Shown: positions 31,992 through 43,686, counted from the first letter of the stretch. The stretch is 64,000 nt of DNA from Cyanodermella asteris (GCA_900618795.1 UYJD01000008.1:1065662-1129661), one strand, 5' to 3'. Made by a program: numbers and translations. Notes: a model not told the origin generated them from the sequence alone.

Positions 31992-33630
31992 GGTGACGAT
32001 GCGTCGGACGAATCGTTGTATTAGTTGAAGATACTGGTTGACGATCTTGGGGGCCGATATAGACAATGGAGGGCCGTCTGGGAATATGTACGTTGACGCT
32101 CTGCTTTCAGGAGGACTGCCAAAGGAAAGCAAGCACCTGTATCCAAGCAAGCAAGCAGCAGGCCAAGGCGGAAAGGATTACAGATGAAGGCGCAGGGAGC
32201 TCCTCCCATCATATACGCCCAAGGCTGAGCGAGGTGGTGCTTCCTGTTGGCTAGACTGGCACTTCCGTAGTCAGAGTCAGACCAAGTACGGCTAGCAGTG
32301 CTGATGGTCAGGCCCTGTCTGGGCTGTTCCGTCAAGGCCCTCCACCAGACTACCACCCTGCCGTGCCGTTGTCTAGGCTCTGGTCGAGTTGGTCATTTCC
32401 CTGCAGTGGGAAGCGGCTGACCATGCCGTTTCCGGGCGTCAGCACTCAGCAGGCACGGGTCTGGAACGCCTTTTGAGCGGCCGCCGGCAGCAAGCATGCA
32501 GCTGCATAGACCGTGAGATTCGACACTTGTGGTCTGGTCTTGCAGCCGGTTTATGATCGGACAAATAATGAGAGCGAACAGTCCCCCCTTTACAAATAGA
32601 ATATCTGAGGGTGTGCTGCGAGCGGCCAGCAGCCATCTCGACTCTCGAAACTCCGGGGGGCGACGGTCGCTAAATTGCTTGGCGGGCGAAGCAGCTGACT
32701 GGCCGGGCCGCAAGCTGTGTAGTAGTGTATGTACGTAAGCTTTGCTCATGCGCGCCCTCCCCTCTAATTTCCTGCCTCTCCTCCAATCTATTTGCCCGGC
32801 GGCCAATTGCAGCTACGCGTTCGCCAGTGTGAATAATTCACACTCCGTTTTATTAGATTCACGATTTGGGGTGGATCACGGCTTTGCCGCCGGGCTGCCA
32901 CATTCTTCCTCCCAGGTTGGCATCGAGTCTCGGGTGACAACAGCTTGGGATGACTTGAAGAGCCTCCTTCCTCAGCCTTGTTGCGGTTCCTCGCGAGACT
33001 GGGATTCTAGATCCACGTCCATGAGCTGACGGGCACTGTCCGGCGAGGTCACCGAAACAAGCAGCCGGGACACGATCGCTTCGCTTTGCGAGTCTCGACC
33101 TGTCGACCGGCTGTAAAGGCTGCGGGCAGCGGGCTCGTCCTGTCAAAAACCTGCATCTCCTAGCTTCTTTTAGTGAGAGGCACGGTCGCTGGGTGCCGGT
33201 TCATTGAACACCTCGAGCCGTGTTCCGACTGAGACCTGCGAGACAGGACTCGCTGAAAGCGGTCGTGTTGCGAAGTGAGGAAGCCGCAATCACATCAGTA
33301 TGAGCACCAGATCAAGGTACGGCATTTGACTCCTCTATGCTGCGGTGTTTAGTCGATGGTCCGTACTCGATAATATTTTGTGCTATTCGGCATGCGCTGT
33401 GTTCGATGCCGATATGGAGTGTCACGACAAGTTATAGGTACCTGTGAGGGTTGAGACCATTGGCTCATGAGCTGTGACCAAATTTGTTACTGGGGTACAA
33501 AGATCTGTTCGCTGTCACAACACGCGACGTGAATAAGCTGAGCATCACATCAGTATTGTCTCTGGGTCAAGAAGCTATTGTAGCGATCATGACTTGACCT
33601 CAATCCCCATAGCTCGAGGTTGGAGAACCG
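31992..33630. other. Gene-free interval
   Basis: About 1.6 kb with only short chance frames. It opens the gene-poor middle part of the window. I see no transposon ends, tRNA or long repeat. Confidence 0.45.
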
Positions 33631-35975
33631 CTACCGCAGGGTGAAATCCATGGCGCGAGTTGGCAGGGACTGAACCCAGTCATGACAATTGCCACGGACT
33701 CTTAAAAGGCCAATCCGTTCAAAGTGGTCCTGGTTTCGCCGGATAACTATCAGTCTTGAAGAAGAGTGCCTGGATACGGTCATCTTCAGTGACGGTTCTT
33801 GTACAGATGACGTATCAGAGAATACAGAACCACCATCGTCTATAAACTCTTCTTCTTGCTCGTCAGCGATCACTTTGAGGCACTTGATATGAACAATCCG
33901 GTTGCGTAGCAGCGCCCTCGGGGCAAGCTGTAGGCGGAAAAGTTCATGTCCAGAATTGTAGTTCATGCCGATCGACTTTTCGTGTGGGATCCAACTACCG
34001 TCCCTCAAAGCTTTCACCCTGAGACTGACTATTTCTCCAGATACTCTCAGTTCCGCGGGGCTAGCGTCGTCAACGTCCAGAACATCGAGCCCGTGCAAAG
34101 TCAGGTGAATGGTCGGCAGGGGCCTGCCGGGTTTACGATCGTATTCGCGATGGTGTGCTGTTCTGATCTCCGGTTTTCCACGCTAGCCTGTCCATGAGAA
34201 AGATGGGAAGCCGGGGCGGCGCTCAAGCGCATGACCGGAAGCATGAGACCAAGTGAGAAGATGTACAAAGTCTGCCTTCAGAGCCGCTCCAAATTGCTGT
34301 TCATCAGGATGTTCCTGCGTCATTCGCTTTACCACATTGACATGAACAGGTAATCCCCAACATGATTGATAGCCTAGGCTTCTGAAAAGACCAACGATCG
34401 CATTCAGCGTGTCCGACTCGAACGAGAGAGTCCGATTCAGGAACGCATCTAAGTGACGGCTCAGTTTGAGAGTGCGATTGCCAAAAGTCTGGCGCGATAC
34501 ACACCCGCTGCGAAAATAGCCATTACGGAGAACGCCTTTAGACCGGTATCTTGACGCAGTTCCCGAAGGACACCGGATTGACTCAAAATGGACGCTGTAC
34601 TCATTGTTCGATCGAGCGCCGTCACATTCGCAGTATATTTGCTCGTCTGTGAAGACAAGCCTGTTTGCCGAAAGCATCCCTTCTTGGTACGTCCATCCAC
34701 GTGATGCCCATTGTGACGAGCTGATGAGAAGCTCGGGCCGTTTGAGCGAAGGAACTAGCTCCATACCTTGGATGTAAACCACTGGCGTTTCATTTTGCCT
34801 CGGCGTGCTCGAAACCCCAGGTAAGCCATAGTTGACGTCGTTGCCTGCTGCCCCAATTATAGTGAATGCCGAATAACTGTATATCAGATCCATGATTTGG
34901 ATGGATTCGGTTTTGTGAACGCCGTTACTCTGATCGATACAGTACTGATCAACCCATAGGAACCGAAACTTCAGGGCCAGGGTGACCTGCATCGCATCTC
35001 TTACAGTGAGAGGGGCATTTATAGGCAGTTTGCGATCTGCACGCGGTCGCCAGGCTTCGGAATGAATCGACTTCCCCCAGACATAGCTGAGGGCAACGAA
35101 CGGAAGGCCAATGTAAGGAACGATGCTTGAGGACTCGCAGTCGATGACATAGACCTTGAGGTTCTTCATTCGCACTCGTTCATGGTCAAGCAGGGTTTCT
35201 GGGCACCTTGGCTGTGATCTCGTGGGTCGATTCGATACGGTTTCGACTTGAGGGATATACTTTGACAGCCATGACTGCACTCGGGAGAAGTCGATTTTCG
35301 TACGATGGACAATCGCTCCGCGGAATTGATCATCAGTCTGCATGCCTGTCAGCCATCGCTTCGAACGTCATATGCCATTTCCATCAGCAAATGTCGAGCC
35401 GTCGAATGCTGGACAGGGCAAACTTGTTACGTCAGGATTTTGAAAGCAAATACCTCCGAAGCGGGAATTATGCACTCGATACCATCAAAGCGGTAAACCC
35501 AACCCACTCCAGAATCATGTCCAGAGAACACCGCGCTGTAGGCTTCCATATGGATGCGGCTTGGCTGCAATCGACTCGGAATAACTATAAGACATAGACT
35601 GTCCATTCTCTCGACAACAGAACCAAGAGTGAGTTTGAAATAATGGGCTTCTGACGATGTGGCGAGATAAGATGTGGCTACAATGCTGTAACTGTCGTTT
35701 ATGCTTTGTTCGGGTCTGTACCGCACTCGATGGAGCATCCGACAAAGTGGACACTCAGCCTGCCCTGCGGTGTCGTTGATAGTCCTTGTTGCGAGAGTGC
35801 GACCGTCGTACATCCATTCGGGGTTCGTTTCGCCGAAAACTGAATTGAGGTCGAGGGACATGCATTCATTGCAAAGATCCGGATCATTGGGGACCGGGGA
35901 CCGAACGGATGGCAGGGTGTACACGGCCATGGGCTGTTCTCTTTTGTGGCGGCATCCCCTCCTGTCCACCGACAT
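33631..35975 (-). pseudogene. HET-domain (heterokaryon incompatibility) gene with in-frame TAG
   Basis: HET proteins control non-self recognition and cell death after fusion of unlike hyphae. Exon 1 is 35454-35975 (ATG at 35973-35975; a second ATG at 35930) and the rest runs 33631-35337 after a 116-nt intron in phase 0. The N-terminus has a zinc-like CNEC...CPLC pair. The HET motifs are all present: FVALSYVWG (about residues 254-262), FLWVDQYCIDQ (about 300-310) and SRGWTYQEGMLSANRLVF (about 386-403). At 34183-34185 a TAG follows FPSFSWTG, where the family has Trp; the same frame stays open for 183 more codons with plausible HET C-terminal sequence. So the gene is either a recent nonsense allele or makes a protein of about 558 residues that keeps the HET domain. 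Confidence 0.8.
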
Positions 35976-36717
35976 CCTTAATCCAAGAATGTACGTTACT
36001 GGCAGGACTCGGGATAGGTTCGCTCGATCGATGTCTCAAGTTAGAGTCGGTCAAGGGTAGCCCTTGATCAGAGCCGACAGCCCGGCGCGATTAAATTGTG
36101 CCTGTTATGACCTCGGGTGGTGTCTCGAGCTGACACGATGAAGTGAAGTCTTCAGTGTCTTCCTCAAGCTCTGCATCGTAGATCTTGTGTTTGGCCATCC
36201 CGTCGGTCAGTAGGTGTACTTTGGCAGGACGTTGTAGTGTGCTCAGCCTTGTCCGGGCTGTACCAAGCCTCGCAGATGTGTCGAAACCGGCCCTGTCGAT
36301 TGATACGGAGTCTGCTCATTTATCAAAGAAGGTCAGGATTGAGATACAGCGAGAGAAGAAGGGGCTTGTCTCTCGACGGTGTCGAAAAGACTGTGCCCGA
36401 AGGTTGGGTGAGTATTATGGGCATGGTGAGGCTGCATACCTCACGCCTTTCGCTAGCGACGTATCTAGCCGCGGGGAGAGCCTACCAGCCAGCCTACAAA
36501 TCCCTGTCGAAGTGAGAGCAAGAAATGGGACCACGTTCCGAAACTTTGCTGTCCAAGGTATTAAAAAGAAAAAGAAAGAGAAAACCCCCCATTCTCAGCA
36601 TTCTCTGTGTATCACCGCTTCTAATTAGGCATGCTTGCTAAGCTTCGAGTTGAATCGCAGTCAAATATTGATGTATTTCCCAATCTCATCAAACCAAGTC
36701 AATCCCCAGTCACGAAG
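35976..36717. other. Intergenic, HET promoter and 3' region of Ser-rich gene
   Basis: About 740 bp, no supported gene. An A-rich run lies at about 36561-36590. Confidence 0.45.
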
Positions 36718-37882
36718 CTACAAGAGCCCAACCATGCCGCACGCGCTTACCACAAGCACCGCCAGATTACTTACAGTCACCCCAAGCTTGGCCCCAGCTC
36801 CAGTCGCGACACCCGGTGCACTCGGACGGGCCGGTCCAGCGGCCGAGGATTGAGGGCCATTGACGGTAGCAGGCTGCCCGTTCCCGCCCCGAGTCGCCGG
36901 AGGAGCAGATCCAGTAGCTCCCGGACCAAACTGACCACCCGCCGTCGAATTTCCAGCAGGCGCCGCAGGAGCATTCGAATCCCCAGCACCCCCACCCCCA
37001 CCCGGCGCGGGCACGGTGGTCGTCATGGTCGTCGGCGGTCCGGGGGCCTTGCGTGAAGACTGTTGGGGATGGACAGAATGTAGTCAGCACGGCGACGACT
37101 TCTTGGGTGAAGACTGTGGTTGAGGCGTTGGCCCAGTGCGCGCTTGATCCGGGGCCGGCGGAGGCTAAAAGGCCGGTTGCTGCTGGGAGGCGGGCGGAGG
37201 GGTCGAACTGTACAGAAAGGTCGGTGCCGGCGTTGAAGCGCAGGCTGCTAGATGTGGACTGACTTTGAGTGTTAGTGGTATGAGCCGTTCCAGAAGAGCT
37301 CGACGAAACAAGATCCAAGCTGTCGCTAGAGACGGTAGAGTCAGAGCTAAGAGTGGCATAGACGGCAAGCTGGGATACAACAGTCACAGTAGATGGCCTG
37401 GCACCGGTGGAGGTGCTTTCTGAGACCCGCGAAGATTGTGTGAACGCGGTGCTCGATGGAACTGGGACTTGCGAAGCTCCTGCGCTGGCAGAGGCGAGAC
37501 TGGACCCGGAGACGCTGGCGCTCGTTACAATGCTTGACGCCGTTTCGGACACGGTCTCTTGTTCAACTGGCGCATTTTGAGCGGCGACTGGCCCTTCAAC
37601 AATGGAGCTGGATGAGAAATCCAGAGAAGCAGCGCTATCGGTGGATACTTGCGAAGAAAGTACATTTGACGTGATGACTGAACTTTGATCGATGGAACTG
37701 AGGGATTCTGACAGAGAAGGAGTGCTAAGAGCGGAGGATTGCGCAGGGGGTTCGATTTGGGTAAGCGAGGCTTGATCAACCGAGTTGGATGGAAAGTCGA
37801 AATCGGGAGGATTGCTGGAAGACTGAGCCTGCGCTGCAACTCCTGCAATCACGGTCAGAAGGAGAGAATGCCGGATTCTCAT
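36718..37882 (-). pseudogene. Ser/Thr-rich GPI-anchored surface protein with a frame break
   Basis: The ATG at 37880-37882 begins a signal peptide (MRIRHSLLLTVIAGVAAQAQ). Some 270 residues extremely rich in Ser, Thr and Ala follow, and then ANASTTVFTQEVVAVLTTFCPSPTVFTQG, a sequence typical of fungal cell-wall proteins. The natural C-terminus is in the next frame: Pro/Gly-rich sequence, APGVATGAGAKLGVTVSNLAVLVVSACGMVGLL and a TAG at 36718-36720, a textbook GPI-attachment signal. The frames meet near 37040, around a run of five C. No intron of workable size explains the change. It may be a real slippage mutation or an assembly error in the homopolymer; in the latter case the gene is intact. Role: heavily O-mannosylated wall protein, inferred. 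Confidence 0.65.
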
Positions 37883-39290
37883 CTTCGTGAGCGAATGAAC
37901 CAGACTATTAAGATGACACAAAATTAGACGAGTCTATCGAAACAATTGACTCCAGTGGGATAGTGACAGCGGAAAGTGAATGTGATAATTTGGGAGCGTG
38001 TACTTCTTTGCTTTGCTAAGTGATGCGTTTGGACTTCAGTGTCATTCAGTGAGGGTGTTCGTCGCCAACTTATATAGGCGTTACCTTGGCGACGTGCTGG
38101 AAGCCAGGCTGGCTCGTGACGAAGCGCATGGAATATCATTTTGGAAAGTCCAGACAAGCCTCCACTTCTCGTAAACGATTAGTTGATGGAGGTCCGGTTC
38201 GGGGTCAAGCCCATCAAATGCGGTCTGGCCTTGCACAAGTCGCCGAGATAAATTTGGACTGCAAAGGCAGTGAGAGACGGAGGCTATGAGATGTTGCTTT
38301 CGTCTGTAGGTCGACACAGAGCGATCAAACTCCTTAGACCGCACATCGCTCGTTGCTAGATTATTAGACCGAGACCACGGAGCCAAAGGCCGGTACTGAC
38401 ACCGTCGCGGCACAACACGAAGCTCCCTAGACCGGCGGAGGCGACCATACTTGACCTTTGGTACTATTTGCTCTAATCACATGTGATGTCGGTCGTGAAG
38501 CTGTTAAGCGCTCACTGTGGGCTGACAGGATTGTGATATCCGCATTGTGACGAAGGCATCGGCTTTGTTCGGAAGACAAGTTTGTGGTCAGCTTTCGGAC
38601 GGGTCTCGCGTTGTCAGTACCATAGCATCCGCCTTCAAAAAATTTCTTTCGTTGTTGAAGGGATTTCTCGCGAAACATCCACATACGAAGTATGTAGGTG
38701 CAATGATTAGGGCTGATGTGATGAAACTATGCAGCCAGCAGGGAGATCTTCAGCGAATAATGCAGGGTGCACGCCGAACGCAGACCAAAACGGTGATAAC
38801 CAAATTCTCTGGCCAACGATGTCTTGCGTTGTATGTTTTGGGGCCCGTCAAGCGGCCAGCAGACCTTGATCTGGCTCGTATTCATGAAAGATGGCCAGCT
38901 GGTCGGCTTGATATCGCCGCACATGAAACATCAAGTCATCAATGGCCCCAATAGAAGGCCTCACTTGCGGTGCGAGACATAGATGTCCATGTCCAACACT
39001 GACTCGGCTACCAGGAACTTCCTACCCGAGCTGGAGTGTATTTTGAGCAAACATCAATACTGGTTTCATGGCATGCTGGCAGGGTATGGGCGAAGGGAAT
39101 GTTGTTGCGACACCGCGGGTCAACACAATTGATTAGCTAAGCAGCAACACCTATGCCCCAGTCAGGACTGCCACTCCTTGCACTCCTCATCAAGAACCGA
39201 GTTTGACACACTGCCACACGAAGATCGTCACTCTTGAATACCGAAACGATAGCTTAATGCTAGCCATAACGCCGATGCCATGGAGCTCAT
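37883..39290. other. Gene-free interval
   Basis: About 1.4 kb. A plus-strand frame at 38547-38954 and a minus-strand frame at 38727-38924 overlap each other and have no family features. Nothing convincing is present. Confidence 0.4.
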
Positions 39291-40514
39291 CTATCCCAGC
39301 CAATCGGTCCAGCATGGCTTCATCACATCCAAGGGATACATGGCCACGAGGTTCTCACAGAGCGTCCAGGATAACAGCAGAGAGCCCATGAACTTAGCAA
39401 CCATCGGAGTGCCGACCACCGCATATTTGGTCATAATCCGGCGTTCCAAGAAAACGATTGTGTACCCAAATATAGCGCTCAGAAGGCCGACCATCCGCCA
39501 GCCTCCAAGGCCTGTCTCAGACAGCACGGACTGAATGGTGCTCGTGGCAACCAGGGTCACGACAAACATGGAGTCGTGTGCGCCCCAGGCCAGTACGCTA
39601 TCTCTGTCGCTGCCCGAACGCCAATTCCAGACTCTTTTGACGAGGTCGAGGCTGATGAGGCCGGCCAGGATGGTTAAGGCCAGCGCCTGCTGCTGATGGC
39701 TGTCGGTGAGGATCTCGACATTTTTCAGGCCCAGACCAACGAACACAGAGTATATGATGTGCATGAAAACGACATAGCGCCTGTCGTCGAATATACTAGA
39801 CCACCTCTTGCCATCGCGCAAATGGGTCATGAGCAGGTCAAGCCTCACCTCTCTGGGTCGTGGGTGATGCAAAAGGAACAGCAATAGCTGGACCGCGAGG
39901 AAGCCAGACACCCATGCCATAACAAACGTTTGTAGAGCCACAGCATTCTGAAGTGTCAAGGCCTTGATGGCAATAGTCACAGCTGACGCAATCGTCACGA
40001 GGTCGATCTTTCTCTGGCGATGTGCAATGATAGCGCATCCAAGTAGACCGTGGAAACGGTCTACCAATCGGTCGTGTTTGTCATCTTCAGACTCCACCAA
40101 CCCATCTTCTTCGTTAAGTTGCTCGGATACGGCCATCAGACCTTGTATCCTGTCGTGGTCGTCATCTGTAGTTGCGCCTCTAAGGAGCATCAACGCTGCC
40201 GCCATCTCAGAGAAGCCGACCGAATGGCTTTCGAGCCAGGAGCGGGACCGGATGTTCCGCCATGTAGAGGGAATGGCGGTCTTGAGCATGAAGACGACTA
40301 TGAACAGCGCTTCTGTCAAGCATGAGACTGGATTGATTCTCCACGCGTTGCCGGCACCATCTCGGAAAAGCAGACTGCCAGACGGCTGAGTAAGAAGGCA
40401 GAAGTGTATTGTAAGGAGCATACCAAATATGCTCCCCTGGCTCGCGGAAGTGAAATCATCCTGTGCCGCTGTGGGTGCCGTACAATTGCAGCAATGGCAG
40501 TTGGGTGCATTCAT
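39291..40514 (-). CDS. Orphan multi-pass membrane protein, unknown function
   Basis: A single-exon frame of 407 residues from the ATG at 40512-40514. The N-terminus has a cysteine cluster, NCHCCNC (residues 5-11). About eight hydrophobic segments follow: near residues 27-48, 64-78, 170-192, 196-216, 246-262, 276-292, 311-330 and 338-357, with another near 370-388. The middle holds an acidic soluble loop (about 110-150, TTDDDHDR and EESEDDKHD-like). I cannot assign a family. The many helices with consistent length and an ATG start argue for a real gene, probably lineage-specific. It could be a channel, a receptor-like protein or a HET-locus neighbour protein; no motif decides. Confidence 0.6.
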   Translation of the reverse strand: MNAPNCHCCNCTAPTAAQDDFTSASQGSIFGMLLTIHFCLLTQPSGSLLFRDGAGNAWRINPVSCLTEALFIVVFMLKTAIPSTWRNIRSRSWLESHSVGFSEMAAALMLLRGATTDDDHDRIQGLMAVSEQLNEEDGLVESEDDKHDRLVDRFHGLLGCAIIAHRQRKIDLVTIASAVTIAIKALTLQNAVALQTFVMAWVSGFLAVQLLLFLLHHPRPREVRLDLLMTHLRDGKRWSSIFDDRRYVVFMHIIYSVFVGLGLKNVEILTDSHQQQALALTILAGLISLDLVKRVWNWRSGSDRDSVLAWGAHDSMFVVTLVATSTIQSVLSETGLGGWRMVGLLSAIFGYTIVFLERRIMTKYAVVGTPMVAKFMGSLLLSWTLCENLVAMYPLDVMKPCWTDWLG

Positions 40515-41071
40515 CGTGGAAACATGTATGTAGAACGAAGAGAGACGTCAACCACCGATTGTACCTCGTTTCATCACTTGCCGTTGTCCTCATGGCTAAT
40601 GACGTTTACGAGCTTGCCGACTTTTCCAAGGCTCCCAGCAAGGCTGGCAAGGCAAAGTATCGTCTGAAGTCTTCTGCGGACAAGAAGCGTAGCATGCCTG
40701 CAAGATATGGATACCGGCACGCCGATCAACAAGTCAGCATATAGAGCATGGTATGCTTGTCAGACAAGTAGCTCTCCTCGATCTTGCTGGATGGTAAAGC
40801 CTTTGACTATTGTTGATTGAGGGAGGCAATGTGCCTGACGCGTTCCGCGAGAGGAGGCAGCACTCGATCAGGCTGAAGACGACAACCACGCACACAGCCT
40901 TGCAAGCTCGCAGGCCATGCATTAATGCTGCAGCGAGGCCGTCAGCATCGCTTTCTTTTGGCAGGCATGTTCTCATAGTCGTCGAGTGACGCAGCTGGAG
41001 CGATGCCCGTCGGTCAATGTTCGCAATAACCATACTTTGATGGGGAGACTAGCTAGAGCCCACGACTTGTA
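40515..41071. other. Intergenic
   Basis: About 560 bp. A 50-codon plus-strand frame (ATG 40592, TAG ending 40744) rich in Lys and Ser is present but has no recognisable feature and is probably chance. Nothing else is seen. Confidence 0.4.
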
Positions 41072-41705
41072 ATGTCGTTCAGCGTAGGCATCGGCGATGC
41101 TATCGCGCTGGCGGGCATCGTGAAGGGCATCGTGTCCGCGCTCCGAGATGCCGCCGGCGGCAGAGCAGCATCGAAGTCTGATGACAGAGTTAGAGGCTCT
41201 ACAAAGACTCCTCGAGGTCATCGAGAGACTCCCTCTTGCGGAGAATCTTGACGTTGAGAAAACGTCTGCTGCTCTTGGGCATAGAGGCGTGTCGTGCTAC
41301 GGTTGAAAGGTTTGTGACACGGAAAACGAAGGCAGGGCGTCGACTTGATGAGCGTAGCATCAAAAGCCTGTTGGGAACGCTCCAGTGGGCCCTCGAGAAG
41401 GAGCTTATCGAGGAGCTCCGCATAAATATCGCCACTCATCGGATGAACTTGGTGGCCATTGTGAGTACTGCACATCTTTGAGTCTGTCAAGTTAGAACTC
41501 GATGTCCTTCTGAGCCAGCGTTAGTCATTTAAGCTTCTCGATCGACAGACAGCAAGAACAAAGGATGCAGAGTCTGTTAGATCTGACTCGAAACCATTTT
41601 CGGTTCGCTTATGGGTCAGCTAATCGGTATCGGCAAGGCGATGGCCGACTATGGGCACCTTAACGACCTCACCGAATTGTTGCAGCATACTGATTCCAAA
41701 GTTTA
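41072..41705 (+). pseudogene. Relic of a fungal NLR/STAND-type N-terminal domain
   Basis: Starts as MSFSVGIGDAIALAGIVKGIVSALRDA, the opening of a fungal N-terminal domain found in front of NACHT, ankyrin or ubiquitin-like modules in fungal STAND and related proteins. The next helix (LMTELEALQRLLEVIERL) continues in another frame, and LGIEACRATVERFV...SLLGTLQWALEKELIEELRINIATHRMNLV in the third. After a GTGAGT at about 41461, a further helix-like piece (LLDRQTARTKDAES) is visible. Thus at least two frame breaks separate collinear parts of one domain, and no downstream effector or repeat domain follows. It is a truncated, decayed gene. Family placement is from pattern memory, moderately sure. 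Confidence 0.6.
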
Positions 41706-42034
41706 GTATTGGTGACAAAGTAAACACGGTGGCATCTCTGCTTACAACGTCATGCCCGAACATGTTTCTTCGCGTGCGCACTGGCATTTGTCGGGATCAT
41801 TGGTACACAGTGCACTCGATTCCTCGCTCTGTCTTGGCTGACTTCAGCTGAGCAGGGATGGGCGCGAAGCAGTTCGTGTCGATCAAAAGGGGGCCATTAT
41901 CGCATTACACCTCTATCAAAAATCTAGCCGTCTATCAAAAGCAGAGATAACACAGCTCACGAGCCAAGCCTCCGGACGACTCTCATCTACCGTATCCAAG
42001 CATCTCCCACCACTCCGAACCTGTATCAGCTCGC

Positions 42035-42802
42035 TCACTCACTCTTCAGCGCAGCGATCAAATCCTCCAACCACTGCGTCAAAAACGCAATAATCTCCAC
42101 CAGCGCACTCTGCCCCACCGGAGGCAAACCCGGCTCCGTCGAAGTCGGAACGTACGTCTGCGTCGGCTTCGCCGTCGGCGCACCGGAAACCGTCGACGGT
42201 GTCGGGAACCCGGACGGCGCGGTCGGGTACGGCGTGAAGCCGACACCGGTACCGATACCGGTCCCAATGGTTCCAATGGTCCCAATGGTCCCAATGGTCC
42301 CTACGGTCCCGACACCAGTACCCACAGCGGTGCCAGGAGCAGTCCCGGACGGAGCGACGCCCGTGGTCGAGTTCGTAAACGGGTACAGGGGACTACTCAT
42401 CGGTCCACCGGGATTATACGCGCTCACCGCCCCGGAAGGCGCCGTTCCGGAGGCGACAGCCGTGCCCGAGGGTATCGTCGAGCCCGCGCTGCCTGTTCCC
42501 AGCGCGTAGCTGGTGTACGGGAACGAGGTCGCGGAGTAAGATGGCAAGATGGTCAAACCGGCCAGGGAGATTGTGGTGGACAGGGTGGATTGCGGGCCCG
42601 GAACACCACCTTCGTAGGTGATGTCCTCGCCTTCGATGATGACGGGGTTCTCAATGTAGATGGGGCCCTCGACGATGATCTCGCCGGAATTCTGGAGGTC
42701 GGTGCCGAAGTCGCCGGAGAGCTGTGGGGCGGGGACGGGGGATGCGGTGGCGAAGGTGGAGAGCAGGGCGGCGACGCCGATGGTCTTGGTAAGGAACGAC
42801 AT
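42035..42802 (-). CDS. Small secreted protein with Gly-Thr-Ile repeats
   Basis: A 255-residue single-exon protein from the ATG at 42800-42802. A clear signal peptide (MSFLTKTIGVAALLSTFATASP, cleavage near residue 21) leads into PAPQLSGDFGTDLQNSGEIIVEGPIYIENPVIIEGEDITYEGG. A Ser/Thr/Pro/Gly-rich middle contains GTIGTIGTIGTIGTGIGTG, encoded by a 9-bp tandem repeat at 42261-42314. The C-terminus (SALVEIIAFLTQWLEDLIAALKSE) is an amphipathic helix, not a GPI signal. It is probably an extracellular or wall-associated protein. I recognise no family. A GAAT tetranucleotide run (42821-42839) sits just upstream of the start. Confidence 0.75.
   Translation of the reverse strand: MSFLTKTIGVAALLSTFATASPVPAPQLSGDFGTDLQNSGEIIVEGPIYIENPVIIEGEDITYEGGVPGPQSTLSTTISLAGLTILPSYSATSFPYTSYALGTGSAGSTIPSGTAVASGTAPSGAVSAYNPGGPMSSPLYPFTNSTTGVAPSGTAPGTAVGTGVGTVGTIGTIGTIGTIGTGIGTGVGFTPYPTAPSGFPTPSTVSGAPTAKPTQTYVPTSTEPGLPPVGQSALVEIIAFLTQWLEDLIAALKSE
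42261..42314. repeat. 9-bp coding tandem repeat (GTCCCAATG unit)
   Basis: Four good copies of a 9-bp unit (one with a C-to-T change) followed by two diverged copies. In the minus-strand protein each unit encodes Gly-Thr-Ile. The repeat is in frame and likely length-variable. Confidence 0.9.
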
Positions 42803-43686
42803 TGTTGGAATGAGTGAGGTGAATGAATGAATGAATGAACGAGTGGACAGGCTAATGCCAAGGTATTATGGTAATGAGTGGCGAGGGGCGTCGGCGAGAT
42901 TCTCCTGTCGGGGCCGGGGGTGGACTTGGCGAGCTGCTGGTGTTAGTGGTGCCTGAGGTTCAGCAGCGTAGAAGGCGATGGATGGGAGATATAGATGAGA
43001 GAGCTTTAGGTCCGGCTGCCAACATACCATGCCTGGTAAGCTCATTTGGCTCATTTTGTAACCTGGCAGGGTCAGTCACATTGCTGGACCTTCGTACGCT
43101 GTCTCAGCCATCCCGTGTCAGAGATACACAAATATGACAATTGCCTGCGGTAGGCACCGTTCGTGCCGGTTGTGATCGGTTTGGTGGCGTGTGCTTGAAG
43201 CCAGGGGTCGTTGTACAGACATTCCAGGTGACTTGGCCACAAGACTTCGGACGATCGCATACGTTGTACACACTTGACGTTGCAATGAGGATAAAGAGTA
43301 AGGCACCGACTTCTGCTATTTGAAATCCAGGTTGTGCCGTTTCATGTTAGGTCGGACAATCTCGGGTTTGGATAAGTGGAGCTGGTCGGAGGACTGACCA
43401 TCACGTTCACAAATCACACAAAACAAGAGCACTATGAAGGTCATTCAGCAGTAATGCTGGGATAGTATGTTGAAACAGTATGCTTTCAAAAGCTCAAAGG
43501 GTTGATTTGGAAGAAACACGAATCTTATGCCCTTACTCTATGTCGTTTATGCAGTGTTAGCTGCGTGATTCCCGAGGGCATCTCGTGCCACCATGGACGG
43601 TATATGCAGTCTCCCAAACGCCATCATGATGCTGTGTCGTGTCGTTAAATTGATCTGCCCATCTGCTCTTGCGTGTTTCCATCTCT
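42803..43686. other. Intergenic, promoter of the repeat protein
   Basis: About 880 bp between two co-oriented minus-strand secreted-protein genes. It contains the GAAT run at 42821-42839 and no gene-like frame. Confidence 0.45.

Noticed and set aside
38547-38954. A 135-codon plus-strand frame
   Set aside because: Overlaps other chance frames, no domain, no splice partners.
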